Both the position numbers and the translations under genes were made by a program. This document shows positions 42,232 to 51,880 of a DNA stretch of 64,000 bases, piece by piece. The DNA is from Yoonia vestfoldensis (GTDB taxonomy: Bacteria; Pseudomonadota; Alphaproteobacteria; Rhodobacterales; Rhodobacteraceae): assembly GCF_002158905.1 (NCBI RefSeq), contig NZ_CP021431.1:3163001-3227000 (forward strand), read 5' to 3'. Positions within the stretch are counted from its first letter, which is position 1, and every line of letters begins with the position of its first letter. The notes beneath the pieces are model-generated. The model had not been told where the DNA came from, did not search any database, and saw only the letters and a program-made list of their open reading frames with translations.

Positions 42232-42594
42232 CCATGTTCCGCTCTGTTCTGGCACGAGCAGGGCCGCACTCGCCGTTACACACCGGAAATTGTCACCTGG
42301 CTGCTTGTTGACGTCATTCGGCGCGCCGGGTTGAAGCCTCTGCAAGGGCGCACCGGGCCACGCGTTCATGATCTGCGCCACTCGATGGTCGTGAACCGTA
42401 TTCTGCAGTGGTACCAAACGGGCATCAATCCACACGATAGACTGCCGTTCCTCGCGACTTACCTCGGGCATCGGGATATCAACTCCACCCTGGTCTACAT
42501 CACCGTCACGCAGGATCTGCTGCATCTCGCCAACGAGCGGTTCAGGGCCGTGGGCGCACCATGCCTCAATCTTGGGTGGGAGGTGAGGTCATGA
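42232..42594 (+). pseudogene. Tyrosine recombinase, 3' fragment (recombinase-in-trio type)
   Basis: The frame lacks a start and enters from the IS3 remnant. About 120 residues of a phage-integrase catalytic domain remain: RRYTPEIV, RVHDLRHSMVVNRI (box II HxxR), YLGHRDINSTLVYI with the Tyr nucleophile. It overlaps the next recombinase by ATGA, the coupling seen in recombinase-in-trio cassettes. The first recombinase of the trio is missing. Confidence 0.75.
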
Positions 42595-43595
42595 GCAAGA
42601 CCAACCCGTTCCCGAACCTGATGCGCGCGTTCTTCTACGAATGGCTTGTTGAGCAGCGTAACGCGTCCATCCATACGGTCCGATCCTACCGCGACACCTG
42701 GCGGCTGTTCCTGCGGTTCGTTGCGCAGCGCGCGGAAAAGAAGGTTGCGATGATCACGCTGACCGATCTGACTGCCAGCGAAGTTGCTGCGTTCCTGAGG
42801 CACACTGAACACGAGCGCGGAGGTACGATCGGCACGCGCAACTGCCGGCTTGCCGCGATCCGCAGCTTCTTCAACTTCGTGGCGACGAGAGAACCCGCAT
42901 CAATCGCTCAATGCGTGGAAATCCTCAACATCCCGGTCAAGCGTGCGCCGATATCCGAACCCTGTTATATGGAACCGGCGGAAGTGGCAGCAATCCTTGC
43001 CCAGCCAGATCGCTCGACCGTTGAGGGCCTGCGCGATCACGCGCTGCTCTCGTTCCTTTACAACAGCGGGGCGCGAATACAGGAAGCGCTCGATCTGTGC
43101 CCAGAGATGATCCGCTTCGATAGTCCAGGTTGCGTGCGCCTGACAGGCAAGGGCCGCAAGGAACGCATCTGCCCGCTCTGGCCGGAAACTGTGATGCTGT
43201 TGAAAAAGCTGCTGGAGCGAAAACCACGAGCACCGAACCAGCGGCTGTTCATGAACCGTTATGGCGAACCGCTCAGCGCCTCGGGCGTCCGGTTCAAACT
43301 TGCGGGCTATGTGAAAGCGGCGGCCGGAATCGAGCCATCGTTGCACAACAAGCATGTGACGCCGCACAGCTTCCGCCACGCTACCGCCGTCCACCTCGTC
43401 TCGGCCGGTGTCGACGTCACGGTCATTCGCAGCTGGCTTGGGCATGTGAGCCTCGACACCACCAACCATTACGCGAAGGCGAACCTGGAAACGAAGCGAA
43501 AGGCACTGGAACAGGTCAGTCCTCTGGCAACAGCGGTTCATCCGCCATCATGGAAGCGGGATGCAAGCCTGCTCGCCTGGCTCGATACGCTCTGA
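42591..43595 (+). CDS. Tyrosine recombinase/integrase (last member of a recombinase trio)
   Basis: A complete 334-residue XerC-like recombinase: SAM-like N-terminal DNA-binding domain (about 10-110), then catalytic GARIQEALDL (box I Arg), HSFRHATAVHL (H-x-x-R), WLGHVSLDTTNHY (His and Tyr nucleophile). The ATG at 42591 overlaps the stop of the preceding fragment. Such trios form RIT elements that end in inverted repeats, and one follows directly. Confidence 0.88.
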   Translation: MSKTNPFPNLMRAFFYEWLVEQRNASIHTVRSYRDTWRLFLRFVAQRAEKKVAMITLTDLTASEVAAFLRHTEHERGGTIGTRNCRLAAIRSFFNFVATREPASIAQCVEILNIPVKRAPISEPCYMEPAEVAAILAQPDRSTVEGLRDHALLSFLYNSGARIQEALDLCPEMIRFDSPGCVRLTGKGRKERICPLWPETVMLLKKLLERKPRAPNQRLFMNRYGEPLSASGVRFKLAGYVKAAAGIEPSLHNKHVTPHSFRHATAVHLVSAGVDVTVIRSWLGHVSLDTTNHYAKANLETKRKALEQVSPLATAVHPPSWKRDASLLAWLDTL

Positions 43596-43596
43596 A

Positions 43597-43664
43597 ATAA
43601 TGCGGAGGAATGTGGGACGAAAACGCTGACAATCAGCCACGCTGCGCACGTTCCTCCGCATTAT
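43597..43664. repeat. 20-bp inverted repeat at the end of the recombinase cassette
   Basis: ATAATGCGGAGGAATGTGGG (43597-43616) and, read on the opposite strand, ATAATGCGGAGGAACGTGCG (43664-43645) match at 17-18 of 20 bases. It starts two bases after the recombinase stop and ends just before a truncated IS110 gene, so it is a plausible terminus of the RIT element. Confidence 0.65.
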
Positions 43665-43679
43665 GGCCACCTGATGATA

Positions 43680-44451
43680 AGTCAAGCATCAAAAGAACGA
43701 TCTAACCGATGCCGAGGCCATCTGTACCGCCTTGATGCGTCCGAACATGAAGTTCGTGCCGACCAAGTCAGAAGAACAACAGGATATTCGGGCCCTGCAT
43801 CGGGCGCGCCGCCGCCTCGTCAATCACAGGACCGCACTCGTGAGCCAAATGCGGGGCCTGCTGTTGGACCGCGGCATACCAATCACTTTATCGAGCGGAC
43901 GGGCACATCGGGCCATCCCAGAGATACTTGAGAACAAGACGAACGGGCTGAGTGCAATGAGCCGAGAGGTCATTGGCGATTTGTTCGATTTCTTGGGACA
44001 GATTGATGCTCAGATCACAACCTTCGACCGCCGCATTGATGCAGTGTTCAAGTCTAATGAGGATTGCCGCCTGATCGCACGCATCTGCGGTGTCGGCCCA
44101 AAGACGGCGACAGCTGTTGTTTCAGCTGTGGGCGATGGCCGTGAGTTCAAGAACGGCCGACATCTGGCCGCATGGATTGGGCTGGTTCCACGGCAGCACT
44201 CAAGCGGCGACAAGAGGCTACTCATGGGGATCAGCAAACGTGGAGACAGACATCTCCGAAACCTTCTGATCCATGGTGCCCGATCAGTAGTCCGTGTAGC
44301 GCAGCGAAAGACAGACCCCTTCAGTCAATGGGTCAACAGCCTTCGCGAACGACGCGGTATTAACCGCGCTATCGTCGCCGCGGCCAACAAAAGCGCCCGG
44401 ATCATCTGGGCCATGCTAAACAGAAAAGAACAGTTCCGCGTCCACGCTTAA
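43680..44451 (+). pseudogene. IS110-family transposase, 5'-truncated
   Basis: The frame, open from 43680, encodes KNDLTDAEAICTALMRPNMKF and continues to a normal C-terminus with ARICGVGPKTATAVVSAVG and AAWIGLVPRQHSSGDKRLLMG. About 100 N-terminal residues with the first DEDD acids are absent, cut at the recombinase-cassette border. It is a different IS110 lineage from the element at 26-28 kb. Confidence 0.85.
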
Positions 44452-44687
44452 GCGCGCAACAAGGATTGCAAGAAGATCATGAAATGAACCGACGGGCAAA
44501 CTCCGGTGTGTGAGGAACCTGGCTTTTATAATGGCCTGCTGAGGCCGACCATTTGTTGAGGCTCACCACGCGGAATTCCCATTTGGGCGCACCATCGAAG
44601 GGTGACGCCGGATAGATGTTTGCAACCTGGGACCTGGCGGCGGAACAGATCAGCGAAAATCTTGCAAAGGGAGAGACATCCATAGAT

Positions 44688-44804
44688 GTAAAACGACGCC
44701 TCGCTCATCCCATGCCCGCGGCACAGCTCAGAAACTGGCACACCGCTTTCGGCTTGCCGCAGGATCACGATGATCTGCGTCTCAGTGTATCTGCTTGTCT
44801 TCAT
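44688..44804 (-). pseudogene. IS3-family OrfA, 5' fragment
   Basis: On the minus strand MKTSRYTETQIIVILRQAE then VPVSELCRGHGMSEASFY is the helix-turn-helix start of an IS3 OrfA; homology stops after 39 codons although the frame stays open to 44526. Confidence 0.75.
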
Positions 44805-45117
44805 TCGAAATCTCCTCGTTCATTTTGCCGAGAAAATTATACTCTTGCAGCCCCTTAATTTTCGGGGGAGATGACCGAAGCCCACGACGAATAGATGCTG
44901 GGCCTTGATGCGATCGCCCCTCCCGTCTATCAACGAGCCCTGTCGCTGCTGGGCGACGATCGCCATTGTCGGGTTGATTCATATTGTAGATTCTACAATT
45001 AACCCCCAAATGACTATGGCGATCAGGGCTACAGCAAAAAAGATTTCGATCGGCCTTGGTCACACTGGAGGTGGCTGATGCCGGCCCAGATAGGCCTTTT
45101 TCAAAGTGAGCGAAGAA
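44805..45117. other. Gene-free stretch in the IS cluster
   Basis: I see no gene in these 313 bases. The only notable item is a 17-base palindrome at 44983-44999. Confidence 0.4.
44983..44999. promoter_or_regulatory. Perfect 17-bp palindrome, GntR-type operator candidate
   Basis: ATTGTAGA-T-TCTACAAT has perfect dyad symmetry and resembles operators of the FCD subgroup of GntR regulators. No GntR gene lies in the window, so it may be an orphan left by rearrangement. Confidence 0.35.
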
Positions 45118-45225
45118 ATGAAAAGGAAGCCAGAAAGACGAGAAGTGATTATAGTATGGTTAGTCGTCGCGGGATTAACCCTAGGTGTAGTGTTTTGGGC
45201 GTATCTAACTGATAATATCACTTAG
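45118..45225 (+). CDS. Possible 35-residue single-pass membrane protein
   Basis: An ATG at 45118 opens MKRKPERREV followed by an uninterrupted hydrophobic segment (about residues 10-30, IIVWLVVAGLTLGVVFWAYL) and a short polar tail. The basic N-terminus would stay in the cytoplasm. The ribosome site is weak (GCGAAG). It may be a genuine small protein stranded among IS remnants or a chance frame. Confidence 0.35.
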   Translation: MKRKPERREVIIVWLVVAGLTLGVVFWAYLTDNIT

Positions 45226-45235
45226 TAACGTAAGC

Positions 45236-45440
45236 GTCAGCGAGTTTGAACTGGCAATATTGCGAACGCGGATGCTGGACGCTGCCCGTGCGAAGGCCAG
45301 ACGCAGCGAACTACGCTACACCCCGCCGATAGGCTACCTTTGGGACTGGGACGCCGGTATCATGTTCGATCCAGACATGCGGATTTAGGAAGCGATAGGC
45401 GCGATATTCACCCGCTTCCAGGAACTGGGCGTGAGCGTTT
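45236..45440 (+). pseudogene. Large serine recombinase fragment with in-frame stop
   Basis: The plus frame from 45236 reads VSEFELAILRTRMLDAARAKARR then YTPPIGYLWDWDAG and FDPDMRI, a stop TAG at 45386-45388, then EAIGAIFTRFQELG. This is the linker and start of the recombinase domain of large serine recombinases. The catalytic N-terminus and zinc ribbon are gone. Confidence 0.7.
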
Positions 45441-45515
45441 TCTGTCCCCCACCTTCCCGCCTTCAGTGTGACCTGCGATGTCGCGCCTGACGGAGATTGA
45501 TGCGGGAGTTTCGCG

Positions 45516-45800
45516 ATGGCGACTACGGGTGAGTTACTCAGGGACTATGGAGTAGAGATACGGGGGAATGGTCAGCGTCGCTGGCCTGATAAGGTCAAGC
45601 CGCTGATTGTTGCCGAGACGTTGATGCCGGGTGCGACGGTGAATGCGGTTGCTGCACGTTATGGGCTTCGGGCAAACCATCTGTCAGAATGGCGCAGTCG
45701 GGCACGTGACGGCAGATTGGTTTTGCCTGCGAGTGATGACGACGGCTTTAGTTTCACATCGATCGTGGTGTTGGAGGATGGCGGCGGTGATTCAGAGAAG
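45516..45800 (+). pseudogene. IS66-family TnpA, 5' part (first IS66 remnant)
   Basis: MATTGELLRDYGVEIRG then RRWPDKVKPLIVAETLMPGATVNAVAARYGLRANHLSEW is the helix-turn-helix of IS66 TnpA (split at GNGQ). The C-terminal part is missing. At about 45801 the sequence TGAACAGCTGGGATAAGTGG begins, which looks like an IS3 left end, so this copy was interrupted by the following IS3 element. Confidence 0.75.
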
Positions 45801-45880
45801 TGGCTGCGCAAATCTGAACAGCTGGGATAAGTGGATTTTCCGCGCAACAGCAGCATGATGCTGCAAGCGAGCAGAAGACT

Positions 45881-46192
45881 ATGACAAGACGACCGCGCCG
45901 GAATCACAGTCCGGCATTCAAGGCAAAAGTGGCCGTGGCCGCGATCAAGGGCGAGAAGACGCTGATCGAGCTGGCACAAGATTTCGACGTTCATCCGAAC
46001 CAGATCAAGCAGTGGCGCGATCAGCTGCTTGAGGGTGCGACTGGTGTTTTTGGGGACGCCGCGAAGGCCGAACCAGAACAGGTGATCGACGTGAAGACCC
46101 TGCATGCGAAGATCGGAGAGCTGACGCTGGAGAATGATTTTTTGTCCGGCGCGCTCGGCAAGGCGGGTCTGTTGCCGAGCGCAAAAAAATGA
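45881..46192 (+). CDS. IS3-family OrfA (IS407/IS51-like)
   Basis: A 103-residue complete OrfA: helix-turn-helix NHSPAFKAKVAVAAIKGEKTL then HPNQIKQWRDQLLEGA and a leucine-zipper-like C-terminus. A run of seven A at 46183-46189 directly precedes the OrfB ATG, the usual programmed -1 frameshift site for making OrfAB. The partner OrfB is truncated, so the element is dead. Confidence 0.85.
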   Translation: MTRRPRRNHSPAFKAKVAVAAIKGEKTLIELAQDFDVHPNQIKQWRDQLLEGATGVFGDAAKAEPEQVIDVKTLHAKIGELTLENDFLSGALGKAGLLPSAKK

Positions 46193-46275
46193 TCGATCCC
46201 ACAGCCAAGCTGAGCGTCAGCCGTCAGGCGATCATGCTGGGGATCAACCGGGGCAGTGTCTATTACACGCCTCGG
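46189..46275 (+). pseudogene. IS3-family OrfB, 5' fragment
   Basis: Begins MIDPTAKLSVSRQAIMLGI then NRGSVYYTPR at the OrfA stop (ATGA overlap) and ends at the junction with IS256 sequence near 46270. Confidence 0.8.
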
Positions 46276-47168
46276 CATCCACGCGGGTTTCGGCCTGCCA
46301 AATATCGTTAAGGTAACCTTTGGCTTTGGCCTGAACGGACTTCGGCATCGCGTTCAGAACATTGCCGGTCTCTTGTGGAACCAGCAGCGCTGCTCTTTCG
46401 TCGCGCCAAAGACCTCGCGCAGAGCATTCCAGAAGCCCAGGGCACCATCGCCAATGGCCAGGTCAGGCGCGTGGGTGAGTCCGCGTCGTTGCAAAACAAG
46501 GAGCAATTCGCGCCAGCTTTGGGTGCTTTCACGATAGCCGTCAGCCAAGCCGATGATCTCTTTGCGGCCCCACTCATCTGCCCCGATCAGCACCAGAACG
46601 CATTGTTTTTTCTCGGCCATTCGGGGTCGGAAATAGACGCCATCCGCCCAGATGTAAACGAACCGCCGCGCGCTCAGATCGCGCCGTTGCCAACGGTCAT
46701 ACTCATCCCACCAGTCAGCCTTGAGCCGCGATATCGTGGTCGAGGACAGCCCTGCGGCATTGGTACCAAGCAACGCCGCGAGCGCTTCGTGAAAGTCGCC
46801 AGTGGAAAGGCCTTTGAGGTAGAGCCAGGGCACCAGCTCTTCGATGGATTTGGCTTTACGCAGGTAGGGCGGCAGGATTGTCGAGCTGAACCGAACTTTC
46901 TCGGCGGCTGCTCCCCAGTCCCTCACGCGGGGCACCTTGACTGGCACCGCGCCAACCCCTGTCATCACCTCGCGCTCAGGCAGGTGACCATGGCGCACCA
47001 GCCGCGCGCGGCCATCATCCGTTTTGTCGGATGCATAGGCCTCCAGCAGAACAGCGAGTTCGGCCTCGACGGCTTGCTCAATCAATCGCTGTGCGCCAGA
47101 CCGTAAAAGTGCTGTCAAAGGAACAGGTGAAAATCCCTGTGGATCGAGCAGTTGGGTAACGGTATTTG
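46270..47168 (-). pseudogene. IS256-family transposase, main part
   Basis: On the minus strand VTQLLDPQGFSPVPLTALL begins a mutator-type transposase with SSTTISRLKADWWDEYDRW, YIWADGVYFRPRM (first DDE Asp) and LVLIGADEWGRKEIIGL (second). After QRCWFHK two extra bases (AG, near 46376) shift the frame; the next frame continues GNVLNAMPKSVQAKAKGYL. The 3' end is lost at the IS3 OrfB junction and the first five codons are separated by the IS66 insertion. Confidence 0.85.
47161..47168. repeat. IS66 target duplication GGTATTTG, left copy
   Basis: The same 8 bases occur at 52473-52480; both abut the IS66 termini, matching the 8-bp duplications of this family. Confidence 0.88.
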
Positions 47169-47258
47169 GTATGCGGCGGCCCCGCCCCATTGATTTGGCC
47201 TGTTCCAGACGCGTGAGGTGCCTGCGAGAAGGTCTGCGTTAGCAGATCGGGGTTGCGC

Positions 47259-47720
47259 ATGGCGGACGGTGGCGATGGATTTATGGGGCGGTGCGAGGTT
47301 GTCGAGCCGCGACGGCGGGGCAAGCGGCGTTGGCCTGATGAGGTGAAGGCGCGGATTGTCGCCGAAAGCCTTCAGCCGGGCGCGCGGGTCTGCGATGTGG
47401 CGGCGCGCTATGATATTCTGCCCCATCATTTGTCAGATTGGCGCCGCCATGCCCGGCAGGGTCGGCTGGCCATGCCGGGTGAGCTGATTGATGCGTTGAA
47501 CGGATCGCCAGTGCCGGAGGCGGCGGAGCCTGCCTTTGTGCCGCTGTCCATTCTGCCTGAGCCCATGGATCAGCCGGTATCTTCCACGACCGAGGCCGCG
47601 CAGGACGGCATCGGCGTGATGACGATTGAGGTCGGGTCCGATCTGCGCTTGTGCATTCCCGGTGATGTTACGGTGGAGCGCGCGGCGGCGCTGGTGCGGG
47701 CGCTGCGGGGTGCATCGTGA
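47259..47720 (+). CDS. tnpA: IS66 accessory protein TnpA
   Basis: A 153-residue helix-turn-helix protein ([35 protein letters not shown]) with the usual C-terminal motif [22 protein letters not shown]. The ATG at 47259 is preferred; a TTG lies two codons upstream. It overlaps tnpB by 4 bases. Confidence 0.88.
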   Translation: MADGGDGFMGRCEVVEPRRRGKRRWPDEVKARIVAESLQPGARVCDVAARYDILPHHLSDWRRHARQGRLAMPGELIDALNGSPVPEAAEPAFVPLSILPEPMDQPVSSTTEAAQDGIGVMTIEVGSDLRLCIPGDVTVERAAALVRALRGAS

Positions 47721-48070
47721 TTGTCGCCGGTCAACGGCTGCCGATCGTGATCGCGACGAAGCCTGTGGATTTCCGCTGTGGACATAACGCTCTGGCGCTG
47801 ATTGTGCAGACGGAGCTGAAGCTCGACCCGCATTCCGGGGTGACGGTGGTCTTTCGCTCAAAACGCGGGGACAGGCTGAAGATCCTTGTGTGGGATGGCA
47901 GCGGAATGGTGCTGACCTACAAAGTCCTGGAGCAAGGCAGCTTCGCCTGGCCGAAGGTTCAGGACGGGGTCATGCGGCTGTCCCGGGCGCAATTCGAAGC
48001 GCTGTTCGAAGGTCTGGACTGGCGGCGGGTGGTGGCGCAACGGGTGCTGGCACCGACTGCGGCAGGATGA
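47717..48070 (+). CDS. tnpB: IS66 accessory protein TnpB
   Basis: A 117-residue IS66 Orf2 protein: [19 protein letters not shown] then [19 protein letters not shown] and [19 protein letters not shown]. It starts with GTG overlapping the tnpA stop. Required with TnpA and TnpC for transposition in studied members. Confidence 0.9.
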   Translation: MIVAGQRLPIVIATKPVDFRCGHNALALIVQTELKLDPHSGVTVVFRSKRGDRLKILVWDGSGMVLTYKVLEQGSFAWPKVQDGVMRLSRAQFEALFEGLDWRRVVAQRVLAPTAAG

Positions 48071-48128
48071 CTCAGGCAGCTGTTTTTGACGTTGTTTTAT
48101 TGGTCTTTCTGTCCCGGTTCGGGTAGAA

Positions 48129-49614
48129 ATGCGTATGTCGCAGCCCTTCGATCTCAGCCAGTTTCCAGACCTGCCGCCCGAGGTGGTGAAGGCCTTTGCA
48201 GCTGTTCAGTTCGAGCTTTCGGTCGAGCGCGCTGCGCGCCAGCATGAGCAGTCTGTGGTTGCCGAGAAAGAGGCCTTCATCGCAGAGCTTGAGGTGCTGA
48301 TCGAGAAGCTGGAAGGCCAGGTTCAGGACTACCGGCGCACCAAGTTCGGGCCGAAATCCGAGAAGCTGGACTCCGCCCAGTTGGAATTGGCGTTGGAAGA
48401 TCTGGAAACCGCCATCGCCGAGACACAGGCGCAGATTGCGGCTGTCGAAGACAGGATCGCAGCCAGTGAACCCGACACCGAGAAGCGCAAACCGCGTGCG
48501 TGCCGTAAGGCCCGGGCACTGCCGGAAAGCCTGCCGCGCGCCCTACGGGTGGTCGAGCCCGAAAGTATCGCATGCCCCTGCGGCTGCGGGGACATGGTCA
48601 AGATTGGCGAAGACCGGACCGAGCGGCTGGATTACATCCCGGCGCGCTACCAGGTGATCGTCACGATCCGCCCGAAATACGCCTGCCCCAAGGGGCGCGC
48701 AGGCGTGGTGCAAGCCAAGGCGCCTGCGCATCTGCTGGAGGGCAGCTGGCCCACCGAGGCGTTGCTGGCACAAGTCGCCGTGTCCAAGCATTCCGAGCAC
48801 ATGCCGCTGAACAGGCAGGCCATGGTCATGGCGCGGCATGGGGTGCCGATCGACCGATCCGTGTTGGCCGACTGGATGGGCCGCACCGGTTCCCTGATCG
48901 CACCTGTCGTTGACCACATGGCCCAGCGTCTGATGGCCGAGAGCACGCGGCTTTACGTCGATGAAACCACCGCCCCGGTTCTCGACCCGGGGCGTGGAAA
49001 GACCAAGACCGGCTATTTGTGGGCCGTGTTACGCGATGATCGCGGTTGGGGTGGGACTGCGCCGCCGGGTGTGGTGTTCCATTATCGTCCCGGGCGGAAA
49101 GGCGCGTATGCCGCCGAAATCCTCGACGGCTTCAACGGCACGATCCAGGTCGATGCCTATGGTGGCTATACCCATCTGGCCACATCCAAGCGCACAGGTG
49201 GCGATCCGCTGCAGCTGGCTTTCTGCTGGGCGCACGGCAGGCGCAAGCTAATCAAGGCCAAACCCAAGAAGGGATCACCCATCGTCGACGAGGCGCTCTT
49301 GCGCATCGCGGCGCTCTACAAGGTCGAGGACGCCATTCGTGGCAGCGATCCCGATCACCGCCAAGCGGTCAGACAAGAGCTGTCCCGCCCGTTGGTCGAT
49401 GAGTTCTTCGCATGGCTGGCCGCCCAGGCCGCCCGCGTCTCGCGCAAATCTGACCTCGGCGAGGCCATGGCCTATATGCTCAGGCGCCAGGATGGCTTCC
49501 AGCTGTTCCTCAACGACGGGCGCGTCGACATCGATTCCAACCTTGTCGAAAACGCCATTCGCAGCCCGGCCATGAACCGCCGCAACGCATTGTTTGCGGG
49601 CCATGACGAGGGTG
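48129..49614 (+). pseudogene. tnpC: IS66 transposase TnpC, N-terminal and central part (interrupted)
   Basis: About 495 codons of TnpC are intact: coiled coil (about 20-105), zinc-finger-like CPCGCGDMVKIGEDRTERLDYIP split near 150, and the DDE core with LYVDETTAPVLDPG, IQVDAYGGYTHLA, NLVENAIRSPAMNRRNALFAGHDEG. At 49605-49614 the gene meets an inserted element; the frame then runs through foreign sequence to 49748. The true C-terminus is at 52200-52369. Confidence 0.9.
49605..49614. repeat. Direct repeat GACGAGGGTG, left junction of serine-recombinase element
   Basis: Identical to 52190-52199. One copy is the tnpC target codon sequence (Asp-Glu-Gly); the pair represents the attL and attR cores. 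Confidence 0.8.
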
Positions 49615-49641
49615 CTTCATACTACACATCTGCATATGCCT

Positions 49642-51714
49642 TTATAATTGCATGGTTATTTGATTGGGATCGCGAGACGCCGGGCGTCTGGCGCGGCGTG
49701 CGTCAGCGGCTTGGCGCACGCTGTCTTTCTGAACCTCGTCCTGCCTGATGATCCATGGGGCGCCTTTACAGGTCTGAATGGCGACAAGTTCTCCAGTTTT
49801 GATCAATCGACGCACCGTCGACGGGCTGACATTCAAGATTGTCGCCGCTTCGTCCAGAGTGAGTTCGCCACGTTCCTGACGTTCGCCTTCGCGATAGACC
49901 GGAATGTTATGGTTGCGGCGTACACTGCAGATACGGCTTCGGTTCCAAGTGAGGCCTTTCCCAGTAACCTTGCCTGCGCGGTTCAATATCGATGCTATGT
50001 GCTCATCGTGCATCTGACGGGCCAGAGTGCGGATCAGGTCCAGCGTGTCACCGGCAATTACCCACCGTGTGTGACCCGCCTTGTTCTTCTTGATACTCAG
50101 ACGCGTATGATCCCCACCTTGCCAATGAATGATCAAAGGCAGGCTGTCTTCGGTCATATCGACGATGATCTCTCGGATCATGAGCCGCAATATCCGCTTT
50201 CGGGTCTCGGGTGTGACGCCGGGACTGTCCCAAGCCTGCCCTAGATCTGCACCCAAGCTCATCAATCGATCGCGATCTGGCACAGAGGCACTGGGCTGTG
50301 GTTCAGTCTGGAGCCTTTCGATGTCGATTTCCAAATTGTACACCTGACGAAGTTTGTCGTTCCAACGCCGCTCCAGCTCGTCAGCGACCAGCCGGTTGTC
50401 CGGGTCGACCGCATCATACTGGCGCTGAGTCCGTTTTGCTTCAAACCGAGCCTGTTGCAGCGCGTTTTCCACCTGCTGCAACGTCTCGTGCCGCTTCTCT
50501 ACCTGCGCTGACGCCGCAGACAGAGCCGCCTCGATCCCAAGGGGCTGCAGACGGTCCAGAACTTCGGCCGAAACCGCACGGTCAATACGCATGCCACCAA
50601 ACGCGATGCAGTTGGCCCGTGCTTTGCTTCCAAAAGTTCCATGGCACACGTAGCGCTGCGTGTTGCCGCCTTTGCCGCTATAGGCCACCCGCAAACGTCG
50701 ACCGCAGCGCGCGCAGCGCAACAACCCGGGCAACAGCGCCTCACCTTTGCGGATTGCTCCGCGCGCGCCAAAACCGCTTCGATTGGCGTTATGCGCGATC
50801 ACGCTTTGCGTCTTCTCGAAGGCTTCCCAAGAAATGTAGCCGGTGTGGTGGTCACGGATCAAAACATCCCAGTCGTTCCAATTGCGCCGAAAGCTTTCAC
50901 GGGTCTGGCGTTTTTGTCCATCCTTGATGACGGCCTTGCTGCCCCGACGCCCGAATGCATAGGTCCCGGCATAGACCGGATTGGTCAGCATGTGATGCAG
51001 CGTTGTGTAAACAGGCAGTGTCCAGGTAATACGCTGTGCTCCACCGCCATAAATCGCGCGCGGCAACATGACCTCCTCATCCCGGAACCACAAAAGAACC
51101 TGGCGGATCGACTGCAGTTCAGAGAATTTCCGGAACACCAGTGCAATGGCGTCCCGAACACGGCGGTCGGGGTCCATTTCGATGCGATTGTCATCGGTCT
51201 TGACGTAGCCGACGGCTACAGTTGTCAGCAATTCACCCCGGCGGGCCTTTTGCTTGATGGCTTCAGCCGAGCGCTGCCGGAAGACCGACACTTCCATCTC
51301 GCTCATGGTGCCTTTCATGCCTAGCAGCAGGCGGTCATTGATCAGACGTGGGTCGTATAAGCCGTCTTCGTCTACGATCAGCGTCCCCACCACAGCGCAA
51401 AATTCCAGTAAGCTGTGCCAATCGCGCCCGTTGCGGGCCAAGCGCGAAGCTTCAAGCGAAAATACAGCGCCGACCCGGCCTTCACAGATCGCAGCAAGAA
51501 GCTTTTGAAATCCCGGGCGCTCGGTGCCCCCGCCTCCCGATTTGCCAAGATCTTCGTCAATGATCTCAACCGCTTCCCATCCCAGTTGCCGCGCCCGCTC
51601 AGCCAGCCCATATTGTCGACGTTGGCTCTCTAGGTTGTTGACCACCTGATACGTGGAAGACTGCCTGTAGATATAGGCGCTGCGGCCCAGATGCTCAGCC
51701 GTGATCTTGTTCAT
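49642..51714 (-). CDS. Large serine recombinase with C-terminal excisionase-like helix-turn-helix
   Basis: A 690-residue recombinase. The resolvase domain (about 10-155) has the nucleophile at S19 in YIYRQSS and the Arg-rich SLEASRLARNGRDW. The recombinase domain spans about 165-280 (NPVYAGTYAFGRRG), the zinc ribbon about 345-390 (LLRCARCGRRL ... CHG ... ANC) and a coiled coil about 415-475. Unusually it ends with a MerR/excisionase-like helix-turn-helix at about 625-670 (LTLDEAATILNVSPSTVRRLI). It would catalyse integration and excision of the surrounding element. The start overlaps the preceding frame by ATGA. Confidence 0.9.
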   Translation of the reverse strand: MNKITAEHLGRSAYIYRQSSTYQVVNNLESQRRQYGLAERARQLGWEAVEIIDEDLGKSGGGGTERPGFQKLLAAICEGRVGAVFSLEASRLARNGRDWHSLLEFCAVVGTLIVDEDGLYDPRLINDRLLLGMKGTMSEMEVSVFRQRSAEAIKQKARRGELLTTVAVGYVKTDDNRIEMDPDRRVRDAIALVFRKFSELQSIRQVLLWFRDEEVMLPRAIYGGGAQRITWTLPVYTTLHHMLTNPVYAGTYAFGRRGSKAVIKDGQKRQTRESFRRNWNDWDVLIRDHHTGYISWEAFEKTQSVIAHNANRSGFGARGAIRKGEALLPGLLRCARCGRRLRVAYSGKGGNTQRYVCHGTFGSKARANCIAFGGMRIDRAVSAEVLDRLQPLGIEAALSAASAQVEKRHETLQQVENALQQARFEAKRTQRQYDAVDPDNRLVADELERRWNDKLRQVYNLEIDIERLQTEPQPSASVPDRDRLMSLGADLGQAWDSPGVTPETRKRILRLMIREIIVDMTEDSLPLIIHWQGGDHTRLSIKKNKAGHTRWVIAGDTLDLIRTLARQMHDEHIASILNRAGKVTGKGLTWNRSRICSVRRNHNIPVYREGERQERGELTLDEAATILNVSPSTVRRLIKTGELVAIQTCKGAPWIIRQDEVQKDSVRQAADARRARRPASRDPNQITMQL

Positions 51715-51880
51715 TGTCGCCCTCCTTTCCGGTCTGACACGGATTGGATAGATGTGGCGCGTTCACTGCTTCCTGCAGCAGCTCCTGAAGAAGCATCATG
51801 GCCATCTGGCGATCGACTGGGCTCCAATGAACCGTTGGCGTCAGATAGGCAAACAGATCGGGTTGATTGGCGTGTGGCAT
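51695..51880 (-). CDS. Small protein upstream of the serine recombinase
   Basis: A 61-residue frame starting MPHANQPDLFAYLTPTVHW, with AGGAG 6 bases before the ATG at 51880. Similar short QPDLF-type proteins precede recombinase genes in related elements, as far as I recall. It overlaps the recombinase start by 20 bases. Function unknown. Confidence 0.6.
   Translation of the reverse strand: MPHANQPDLFAYLTPTVHWSPVDRQMAMMLLQELLQEAVNAPHLSNPCQTGKEGDNEQDHG

Noticed and set aside
42148..42525. 125-codon minus-strand frame opposite the recombinase fragment
   Set aside because: The plus strand shows clear tyrosine-recombinase motifs; the minus frame is its shadow.
43597..43664. CRISPR-like repeats in the IS cluster
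   Set aside because: Only a single inverted pair exists; no spaced direct repeats or cas genes occur in the window.
44782..45063. 93-codon minus-strand frame in the IS cluster
   Set aside because: Overlaps the IS3 OrfA start and a palindrome, and shows no family features.
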